Source: Dendrophyllia cribrosa (lineage: Eukaryota; Cnidaria; Anthozoa; Scleractinia; Dendrophylliidae). Taken from it: 64,000 nt of DNA. The translations under genes and the position numbers were made by a program. Below, one piece after another: positions 35,601 through 47,600 of the stretch. Where the stretch lies: positions 15,449,959-15,513,958 of the forward strand of contig JAJLRJ010000014.1 in NCBI GenBank assembly GCA_024195265.1, in the 5' to 3' direction. The notes beneath the pieces were generated by a model. It saw only the letters and a program-made list of their open reading frames with translations. It had not been told where the DNA came from and ran no database searches. The stretch's first letter is position 1; each line of letters opens with the position of its first letter.

Positions 35601-38600
35601 ACGGCGAATGTTGCGGAATAAATTATAAATTATGAGAAAAACTTATTTTTGCGCTGGTTATGAAAGTTATGCTCGATTGATCAATGAAACTAGTACTCTT
35701 ATTCGAAATCTTTCGCCTTTGGATAACGTAAAATATCTTGCAAGCCCTTTCGGAAGTTTGATACAACAAAAATAACACATTTTATATTACGTGACTTGCT
35801 TGCGAGTATCAAGAGATTAGATTATGCACGGTGTTCTACGCGTACACGGCAAACGGCAGCTTGCAGTTTATTATCCTTATTTTTCCTCAAATCGTAAAAT
35901 AAATCTACCAGAAAAATCGAAGTTAATTCACATGTTCATGAGTTTGAGAAACGTGAAACTACTCACTTTCCAATGGAAATGGCAAACGACAGACAGCAAA
36001 AATATTTGCCGTTCGTGGGAACATAGTTAATCAAGAGACTACTGGTTATGAAACCTTGCAGACTTCAATGGCGATAACAAATGAGCTACAATTTATGTTG
36101 AACCGTACTTGACCGTGCTCATCTTTTGTTTTTTTATCACACCCTATGACTGAATAACTTAATAGCGCCATTTCTATTGGTCAGTTGCTCGAACAAAAGA
36201 TCAACATCTATTGTGTTGTGCACGGTCAAGGCCGAAAAACGATAACAAAAAGATCGAACAATTCTCAGGTTTCACAACTAGTCTCTCGATTAGCTATGGT
36301 GGGAAAAACAATTTATCCAGTATTAATTAACGCAACGACTGTGTCGGCAAATGTTCAAGTTGTCTAGCTTGTCTAAAAAAAACGGTCTTAATCGACAAGA
36401 AAGATCCTAACTGGTTTACTTTGAACTTAATACAATGAAAACAACAGCGATTTTAAAGACCTAAAAGCAGAGGAGTGAGAACATTATAATAAATTATAAT
36501 TATTTACGAAAACGCATCATTCAATTCCATTTCTTTTGTTCGCCGTTGATATTTTCTTACATTTTTAAAATGTTCCTCGCATTCACTTTCACTAGAGAAC
36601 TATTTATTACACACTTCTTATTTTAATTCTTAACTTAAAGTGCCTATGAAATGAAATTTATTTTTTGATGTATCGAAAGTTTCACCTTTTTAGACCTTGG
36701 AATAAAAGGTTTAAAGTGTTAGGGACGATGCGAAATGCTTTTTTTATGGTCTCAAAGTTAGGTTGTTGGCGCTAAAAAGTGGCTCCAATTTGTGCGCGGC
36801 CAAAACCAGTGTCATATTACACTGTGACGTAAATAGTTGTACAAACTGCTGCGGGAATATAGAGAACAAAGAGAGCTGACAAGAGACGTCGCTAGAGGTG
36901 GACCAATATTATGTGGCGAGCGGCCTCAAACTTACGAGATATTAGAATTCTTCGATAACAGAGGGTGTAACAAAGCTTTATTTTGCTCCAGAGGAAAATA
37001 GGCCGGCGAAATACACGAAATTTGTTCGTCGACATCGGAAAGGGTACGTCAAGCGATGTTGTTTTCAATGAAAGCGCTTATTGTTAAGATTAATATTATT
37101 TTGCAAAAGAAAATAACATTCTGGCCGGTGAGGCCGTTTAATCAAGCATAATTTTTCCAATCCATATCCTGTTTGGAAGTTCCTTCAAGCCTCGGCTCGA
37201 CTGGAGAGCCGTCGAAGTCAGTGAGGCCTACAAAAATATACTGACTCGATCGGCACTGACTGGCGAGTAATATAAATGTTTATACGGTATTCCGAATTAT
37301 AAAATTCAAAGTGCAGCGACGCAAGTGTTCACTGGAAGGCGTCTATTCTACGGAACCTCTATCAAAAATCTACACGTACAAATGCTATTCGAAACAAAAT
37401 ACATCGCTGAATCATTGCGTGTTCGATCAGATCAATTTTTATACAATGAAATATAAATCAGACATAAATGTAAACACGATACTTTGAACTCACTTGCAAG
37501 CCGCCAAGTGGTTAAAATTTCCAGAAACGATCAATCGCTGGCAAGACACTGAACTAAGAAGCATAATTATTACGTATATCCTTGAGTCCAAACATTTTGA
37601 ATAAATAAATAAAAAAATACGCTATCAAGGCACCTTGCCGCTAAAAATACACCATTCACATTCAATTCAGCAAGCCGCCTGAAAAACACCACCTCGGATA
37701 TGCATAACATATCAGTATAATTTAGAAACTTTCAACTAGCAAGCCGCCAAGACATATCCTTCGCATTGAAAAAAGAACTTTAAGTAGACGAGCGAATTGC
37801 CAAGCCGATAAAATAAGTTCATAACCTCCACGCGCGATCAATGAACTTCAGGGAAGACCGGCCGAGTCGCTAATGCGCTAATATCATGATTGTTTGTACT
37901 ACAAATATATCGTTCGCGTTCGATAAACGCTAGTCAACGAGCCACTAAAAAGAAATAACAAAAACGCCTCTGCGTTCAATAAGCTTACAACTCAACTGGC
38001 GAACCACTGAGACGCTGTGCTACTGAAATGTATACCTTTCACGTTCAATAATCTAAATGATCAAAGTCTGTCTTCTTCATGTTCACTTCCTTCGCTCAAG
38101 CGGCACAGTCGGTTCGTCTCGCTATGGCAAAACTACAGTGGACACGATCCAAACACGATCATTTCAGTTGATCAAGAGTGATCCGAAACTGATCCTCTTC
38201 ACCTTCAGAGGACTGTAAAGAAACAAATTAGGCGCTGTCTGACATTTGTACAGCCAAAAACGTTGGCAAAATGACCATCACGCTAAAGGATTTCAAGGGA
38301 ATTATAGCGTAAACAAACCAATGTGTCATACTATTTACGTAATTTACGTCATCACGCATGCTCACTCGCCCCCAGGCTCTCCAAAAATTGGAGCCACTTT
38401 TCAACCGAAGTGACGCATCTTCGAGGGGCTAAAAAACCGATTTTCTTTCTTTTCCTCGGGAAATGATTATTGTTTTCATTCTTTGGACATAATAAACTAA
38501 TGAAAAACGAAGAAAAAAAAATCATTTCATAGGCACTTTAATGATGAGAAAAGGCAACAAATATTGCTTGCCCGTCGGGCAAACTCCAACAAAAAGACAC

Positions 38601-41600
38601 TAGCCCGACGGGTCACTTCACTAGCCCCGGGCTATTGGACAGCGCTTTTGTCGCGTCCTGGGACAATGTTTTTTTTTTCCAATTTGCGGCTCTGGCCGTG
38701 GGATTTTCCAGTGGGATCCTAAAACTGTCCCAACAACTGCACTGGCAACTTTAACAGAGATCGACCATGTGCTGTATCCCAACATTGCCGAGTACCTCAA
38801 AATATTTGTATGTTTTCAGTCGCTTTGAGGCGACTGAAAACATACTTGCAAAGCACCATGTCACAGACGAGATTGACAGGACTTGTCTTGCTACATATCC
38901 AGTACAACATGGAAATTGACTTTGATGAAATAATCCGCCGATTCGCAAGGCTTCATCCGAGGAGAATGGAACTAGCCAATATCCTGTCTGAATGCAACCA
39001 ATACTGAATGACTCAGAAACCCAGGAAAGGGGACTTTAGGTAGTTAAAATCCAAAAATTTTGCAGGAGGAGCATGCCCCCGGAACCCCTAGAAGTTTTTT
39101 GGAAATCGGTCACCATTATTTATTCTAGATCCATGCCTGTTAGTGTGAGTGATCAACAAGTAACTATCTCCCAAGCCAATTAAGTAGCCAACAACACAAT
39201 GTGCACTGTATTAGCCATGCAGGGCTTATATTATTATGCGATGGTGTGATTTCTCAGAAATTAATTAATATTGGCCTCAAATTGCACCAAACTGGTTTTT
39301 ACACCCCTATCCCCTCTCCAACTACATGCTCAGTATGGGGATGTCACTTTCATTTCTCCAATTAACAATCTTGTTTCTATTTGCCACAGCTTCTTAGAAA
39401 GAGGCATATAGGAAACGACATAGTGACCATTGTGTTTCAAGAGCCCGGTGCACTTCCGTTCACACCAAAGAACATCAGATCTCACTTCCAGCATGTGTTT
39501 ATTGTGGTCAGGGTTTTTAACCCTTGCTCTGATAACACATACTACAGGTATTTATAACTTTCAAATCAACTAATGACTGGCTGTAACGGCGAATGTTGGC
39601 ACACAATAAGTCTATGATGTAAAAACAACAACTTAAACGTTTAATCATACACAAGGCATCTCTGAATGACTCACAAGTATCGTACAAAATAACCATCACA
39701 TGTATCCATAAGAATTGCGGAAAAAGAAATCGATTAACGCGAGAAAAACCTTATAACGAAACAGGTTACAAAACACTTGAGAAACTTGAGGTTATTTCAT
39801 GTGTGTCCTCGTGCACGCCATTGACGAGGCCCCTGTGTGCATGCTTGTAATAAACAAAGGGGAAACCCGCTGGTCAGAATACCAGCAGTTACACTGGCGT
39901 TGTGTAGCTTTACACCATGGTGTCTTTTCTGGGATCTGTTTAACCCTCCCAAGAGTTCCAAACATTAACAATTATTCAAGAAAACAACCAACTTTCCTTT
40001 TGTAGAATAATGAAAAACAAATGGTACCATGCAAAAGTACTGCCCATTTACATGTAGAGGTTTCATTTGAATGGTCACACCATATGATTATAGAACTTCA
40101 CAACATGTCTCCATTATTGACTCTGGGAGTGAAAGGGTTGATTAGTTTTTCATCTATTTATAGAGTCGCAGTAAGCCGTTCAAAAGATGTACCTCCATTT
40201 GGGCCAAACATTCCTTCTGGAGCCAAGTTTGGAAAGCAAAAGGCTTTTGCTGATTTCCTTCTGACGAAAGGTGAGGAAAGATCTTTCTATTTCTATAGAG
40301 AATTAAATGAATCCTGATAGACAAGAGAAAAGTGTAGCAAAATGGTCTGACTTGTGCTTCCAGGGTAACGGAGTTTTCATGTCTTCAAATTATGAGATTC
40401 AAATATATGGTGTCAAAATAAGCTGTCATATGCAGGCTGGTCACAAGACATGCATGGATCGTGTAAATACATAGACCCATGTAAATGAAATGGCAAAAAT
40501 TAATGATATTTGTTTGCTCTGAATCACAGTCATAAATGCTGAAAATGCTGCTCACAAGTCGGAGAAATTCAGTGCCATGGCAACAAGAACAAGACATGAA
40601 TACTTGAAAGATCTTGCGACAAACTATGTGACCAACACCACGCTAGAGACAGGTGCAAAGGGAAAAGGTAAAGAAATTATAAGTGACATAAAGAAGACTC
40701 CATAATGAGAGCAAGTGAGGTGTGGGATTGGAGAAAATTGCAAAAGAAAATTAGTGAAAAATTACTGCACCATTAGAGGAAACTGCTTTGAAGCTTCAAA
40801 TTAAATCATCACAGTATAGGATTTCATCTACAGACTCAAAAGTTAGAACCAACTTGTACAGCATTATAAACAATACCACAGGAAAGTACTGCTTAATAGC
40901 TTTCATTTGAATGGTCACACTTTAGGATTTCATCTACAGACTCAAAAGTTAGAACCAACTTGTACAGCATAATAAACAATACCACAGAAAAGTTCTGCTC
41001 AGTAGCTTTCATTTGAATGGTCACGCTTTAAGATTTCATCCACAGACTCAAAAGTCAGAACCAACTTGTACAGCATAATAATCAGTACCACAGGAAAGTA
41101 CTGCTCAATAGTTTTTATTTGAATGATCACACTTAAGAATTTCATCCACAGACTCAAAAGTTAGAACCGCCTTGACGAGCATGCATGATAAACAGCAGCA
41201 CAGGAAAGTACTGCGGCTGTAGATTCATTCATTAATAAAATAGTCACACATTAGCAGTTTATCCACCTAACTCAAGATTTGGTTCTGAGAGTGAAAGGAG
41301 TAATTTGTTTTTGATGTTTGACTCTTATTAATTGCTTATTCATTAAACCAACCAAAAGACGCCAATTGTCTCTGTTCACTGAAGCTTGTGATTGAACTGC
41401 TACATGTAATCTCCCAGTTCATTACCCTTGGACTCCACCCCCCCCACACACCACTTCAGGTTTTTCTCTTATTTTTTCAAGACAATTTATTGTTAGCACA
41501 CCTTGTTTCTTCAGGGATTTTGAGGTCAACAAAGAAGAAGGAGAAAGTGCGGCCACCCATCTGCCCTGAGAAAGTTTCTAGAGGGGCACTAGTTTGGAAT

Positions 41601-44600
41601 GTTCAGGTAACAACTTTTTTTAAAGGGACACGTGTCACCTATTTTTAGTATCACTTTGAAAAGCCAAAAAACATATTTGTTTCAATGGAAACCTTAAAAT
41701 AATGGTCCAGTTTTGTTAACAAATACTCTACCAGTGCACAGAAACTATAATTCGTTATCTTTGACTGCGGATGGCCAGGATGGATAATGGATTGCAACTT
41801 GAAAAAATTGGCCTTTTTTTTCTAGTTCCTCCCAAGAGTCATGGAAAAATCGCGGAAAAACTTATTATGGTTTGTTCTTCCTTGAAGAAATCACTTGATA
41901 TTATCTTCTTGGTATTCTAAAAGCAATTTTATGTTTGAGCAAAGGTACTTTGTCATATATTTAGTGTATTTTGACCAAAACACGGCAAAATCTGCGTGAC
42001 AATGCCCCTTTAATGTCTACTTCCCCTCAAGTAAAGACACGGCTGCGCTCTAGCACAGCCAGCTAGGTACCATAGGTGACTAAATTTTAATTACTTTTCA
42101 TCTTCGAGCAACAAGAATGGCTGAGTTTTTGCACAATTTTAGCTTACATGTAACTGCTGGGCACCCTAAATTTTATAGTTGGACTCCCTATCATCATAGG
42201 GCTCCCCGTGATAACTCTTAGAAAACAGCCTTGAAAGATATGTAGTAAACATGGTTGCACCTCTACTTACGAACACCTCCATAATACAGTCATTACTCTA
42301 TTACGGGCAGTTTACTTGGTACCAAAGATATGAAAATTCATACAATACCTACCTCTGTAATATGGACACCTCCATAATGCAGACAATTTATTAATTAAAT
42401 TGTAGGTTGAGGATTACAGGAACTCATCCATGATTGAGTGCAAGATGGGCATCTCTGCTGATACTCTGGTGTTGGTCCATTCGTCTAGCAAGGTGGGTGC
42501 ATGCCAAGAATGGCTAGCCTGTGAGTAGGCTCACTTGTTTGGGGTCGATTGCGAGAGTATCATGGTGGCGGAGCCACCAGGGCAAGCTGGCGAGAAGATT
42601 AGGGTGAGGAAAAGTGAGCCTGCATGTGGGCTATTGTATTCGAATTCCCTGCATTCACCCATGAATGCAGCGATCCAATTTGTTAAACATAACAGGCTAC
42701 ATAATTATGACAAAAAAAGCTCTGCGTGCAACTTTAATTCTGTCTTGCTTGTTTAGATTTTGCTTTGCTCTTATTGGATAGTTATCTGATACATGTCAAA
42801 TGCCGACTTGACACCTTGCAAGGGGCAGAATTAAAAAATCAATAGCCTGCATGCAGACTCACTTTTTCTTGCCCAATTCTTCTTGCCTGCTTCGCCCTGG
42901 CGGCCAAGATACTCATGCGATACCCCAAACAAGCAAGCCTGCTCGCAGGCTAAAGAATGGCTTACATGTAAGCTTATTCTTCTAGCAAGGTAGGTGCATG
43001 CCAAGAGTGGCTTACATGTAAAACACATGCTGCAAGTCCTGAACGGCTTCAAAAACATTCCACGAAAAGCGTGTCCCTATGGAGATTAAACAAAATTAAA
43101 ATGCCCTTTTATGCAAAGAGGAAATTAGCATACAAGAAAAAACAAGTAGACTGATATGCATACAACACATGTGCCAAATGGCTTCCTGGCTCCTGTCGAA
43201 AGATTTGGGATTTTAAAGTTTTCAGAAAAAAATTATCTACTGAAAAATGCTTTACCAAAGTTGACAGGTACGGTGAATAAAATGTCTGACAATTTTTTTT
43301 CAGTGGTAGAGAACAAGTTGAAATAAGTAGCTTGCATCTCTGAACCATTAACTTACCTATTAATTTACACAAAGGCGTTGGTGTCATTCAAATAATGGCT
43401 TACTTGCTAAACTTGTTCTTGGAGACATTTCCAAATAGAATGGCAAAAGATAGTTACTTGTAGATATCGTAAAACAGTACTGAACAAAAATATTAAAGTC
43501 ACCATTTGTTGTAAGTTATGAATCCTGAATATTTACTTCCCATAGTATTTTTTATTTAAAGGTTATGTGTGATCTTTATAAAAAGATTATGTTTGGTCTT
43601 TATACAAAGATCAGCATGGATAACATTGTACCAGGTATAAGGTTCATGCACATGATCAATTTGACATCTCTGATAGGCTCATGTGCTTTTTTTAATGAGT
43701 TTTTGAAAATTCAAGAAAAAATATTGTAAAATCAATGCTAATAAACAATCAAGAAATGTATTGTAAAAACTTAAACCAAGTAAACTAATTAGACGAATGA
43801 TACAAATAATGTAAAAATATAAAATAACATTTAAAAATAAAGTAAGTAAACTTATTTCTGAGAGGAACAGATAGGTCTGTAGACTTGGCAAGAAAATTAT
43901 GAAGTTTATCAGTGACATTATTTATTTCCCTGCAGGAAGTTTTGTTCAGCATTCCAGCTAAATCAGTGATTGGATGGACTTCACTTTCACAAAGGTACTG
44001 TATTACTATAAGAGTGAGTTAACTCAACACCCTTTGTTTGTTAGTAAACAGTCTGTACAGTGTATTTAAAGGGGTTAGTTTATAAAGAACCTGTAGTGCT
44101 GTGTCAGTGGAGGAGTTAAACACAAAATATTGGTTTTATAGGGTTTTTGTTTAGGTTTGCAATAACAGGAACCAAATTGTGAACAACAGTGGCCATTTGT
44201 TGGCACTGAGTCCCAATTTGAGGTAGGTGTGGGAGGGGTATGCCCTCTTTATTCCCCACAGGGGGTATGACAGAAAATGTTTGAAATTTTGAGATCCAAA
44301 ATGTGCATTTTAGGCCAATTTTCTGACCACTGAATTTGGGTCTTTGTTTTAATTGCTATGAAAGAGGCATTAATAAAGAAACATAAAGTAGTTTTATTTC
44401 ACGTGTAATAAAGGTGTTAGATCAAACAGCCCATCAACTTTAGCAGTTCTTTATTCAAATATCTTAGCACATTTTCCGGAGAAATAGCCGGAACAAGAGG
44501 TGAAATAGCCAAGTAAAGGTTCCGGTGTCCCCGCTTCAACAAAAACCCTGTTTAATAACTGAGTTGATCGAGATAAATTGGCTACCATAAGGAGATTCAA

Positions 44601-47600
44601 AAGCTGCGGCATTTCGAGTGTTAGCCCTTTGTCAGAGTGAATAAAGGAATTGTGGGTTGCGTGTGGTCAATAACAAGAATAAATTAGTTGAATGAAAAGT
44701 GTTCATTAATTGATTCTGTGGGAATCAGTTAAGGAATAAGAGTGCTGAATTTGGAATTTACTTTGCATTGTGATTTTGTAAAATTACTGTAAGAAAAGAG
44801 CAAGCTAAAGTTTGAAGCTAGAAGTTGATGAAGAAAGTTGGCATGCAATTCAGACGAGATCGATTGGTGACCCTGTGAATGGGTTTGCCTCTTGGGGTAT
44901 CTACAGTACTCTCACCACAGGTAGCCCAAGCTCAAGTGATGTTTACAGGTAACTGTTGCGTAATAGCGAATTTATAAGGATTTGTACGTGGAAAATTCAC
45001 TTCGAATTTGAGCGTAAAATTAGGAACGATATTTGAATAAAACTGGCTTACCTGAACTTATTTGTGTGTTTACTTGTGTCTTGAGTGGTTTTGGGGTCGA
45101 TTCGAAGTGATTCCAGCGAGTTTTAGTTCAACTGTTTCTTCCTCCCTAAAACTCGCTGGAAGCGCTTCGAATCGACCCCAAAACCACTCAAGACACAAGT
45201 AAACACACAAATAAGTTCAGGTGAGCCAGTTTTATTCAAATATCGTTCCTAATTTTACGCTCAAATTCGAAGTGAATTTTCCCCATACAAATCCTTATAA
45301 ATTCGCTATTACGCAACAGTTACCTGTAAACATCACTTGAGCTTGGGCTACCAGTGCTCTTACCAGTGCACAGGTTGTGTCTCTGTGGTTAATTCTTCTG
45401 TTCCAATGGACAAAGAGTCGAGAATAACAATACAGTTGAGCTGCCAACTGCAAAGCATCACCCTCATCAGCTGTTGACCAGTAGTTATTAGAGTTTCGGC
45501 ATCCAACAACAGACCTCAGTTCCTGGCGCCGCTGCCAGCTGAAGCCACCGGATCATTCCTAAGTGTTATAGTGTGTTATAGTGTACATATTTTATTAACA
45601 GTTTAACAAATAGATTCCATTTTGCCATGTGTCTGTTCAGTTATAGATCACAGATGACGTCAAAATGTGGCACACGAGCCGCAGGCGAGTGTGCCACTGA
45701 TGTTCTTACCACATTTTGATGTCTTCTGTGATCTATAACTGAACAGACACACGGCAAAATGGAATCTATTTGTTTTATACAATGAACAGAAAAGTAAAAA
45801 GAGCAAAATTATGAACTTGCCTCGTACCGCTCGACTGTTTGAAGATTTGTTCCAGTTTAGGAATTTTCCAAGCCGCCAAGAACACTTTTTGTCTTGGTTT
45901 CTTCTTTTTCTTGCTCGTAAACAGCTCCTGCCAAACATTTTTCGAGGCTTTCACTTGCTCAATCCAGAATAATATCGCAAACATTTTCAAAATTGTACGC
46001 CATGTTGGACAAAACAAAGCAATTAATTTTTCTATGATGTCAGCTGTGCGTCTGTACTCTGATAGATCATAGGCAACAACCAATTGCAGAGTGCGTAGTA
46101 TTCAGTTCATTGTATAAATACAAGTATAATTTAATAGTGTAATTCTTGTTTCAACAGCATCAAGGTGTTTTATGGTAGTGGTGACTGTTTGGTGTTGAAC
46201 ATTCCAACATCTGACTCAGATGACATCCCAGAGATCGTGAAGAGACTTGAAGAAATTTCCATTGGCTGTCAGGTAAAGCTGGACCTTAGAGCAGTTTTCA
46301 ATTGAGTGTCGTAAAACCAAAACCAAAGTAATTACTCTGACCAATCACAGCAGTCGTAAACAATCCAATGAACCAATCAGAGCTCGAAGCAATTACATGT
46401 CGGCGGCGCCAAGCGCGGGAAAACGCGTGCGAGCAAGTCACGATTGGTTTTGGTTTTACTTCTGATTGGTTGAGAAAGTGGCGCGAGATTTTTTAGCCAA
46501 TCGCAAAGCGTAGCAATGCAAAACCAAAGCAATTGTGTAATTACTTTCGACACTCAATTGAAAACTGCTCTATTATACAAACTGTATGTAATAACACAAT
46601 ACCAGGCATGGAGGTTGTTGAGAGGTTATTTCCAAGATGCAAGTAGCTGTGTCTTGAATTTAAAAGACAACAAATATTGCCTTAAATAACAGTAACCCCA
46701 GCCTTCCAAGGAGTCAGAAGGAGACTGGCATCACTTTTATAGACAAGTTACTCAGTTGGATGTACACTCCACATGAAAACCAGCAAGGATTAGCATACAG
46801 TAAAAACCCGCAAGTAAGAACCTAGTTTTTAAGAACCTGTTAGGCTAAAATTTGCCAGTTTTATACCTCTATACAAGAACCTGTTTAGCCTAAAATTTGA
46901 AACAGGTTCTTATTTTCTAAAATCTATATAAAAAAATGTGTACAATACACTTGGGCAAATAAGAGTACATGTATATAATGTTATGTTCTGATCAGTGCTT
47001 CAATTTTTCTTGTTATAGTCATTTTAACATAAATACTTACTTTGTATGCAGATTTTATATAAGGAATAGGCTAAATACCACTAAATTATATTAGCTACAA
47101 TGTAATTTTTTTCTTCAGAAAATAATAACCCATTTAAGAACCTAAATAGCCTAAAGTTGTGCTAATTACCATTTATGCAAGAACCTGTTTAGGCTATATA
47201 ACTTGAGAAAATGCAGGTTCTTACTTGCGGGTTTTTACTGTATTTCTCTTGTATGTTGCCAGCTTGGCTTCACAAGTGATTTAGTGTGTGTTATTCAGGG
47301 TAAGAGTCTTAAGTTTCGTGGTAGCTCGATCTCTGCAGCCATTTGTATAAACGGGTATGTGTTGATTGCGCGCCTTTGGGTGGTACTCTGTAGCTTGTTG
47401 GGTGGGGGGGGGGGGGGGGGGTGTGTGTGCTGCTCGGACTCTGAAACCCTTACCCTATACCAGGCCGTGTTCAGCTGATTTTGCAACCCTATACTAGACC
47501 AGATACCAAAAATGCCTACTGCCCTATCCCATACTTGCTATCTAGAACCATAGTGTTTTTAATGGAAACCGTCTGTCAACAACTGTTGCCGCATGATTTT

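Noticed and set aside
45660..46083. Minus-strand frames of 92 and 102 codons
   Set aside because: Overlapping frames inside an inverted-repeat element, with no recognisable family.
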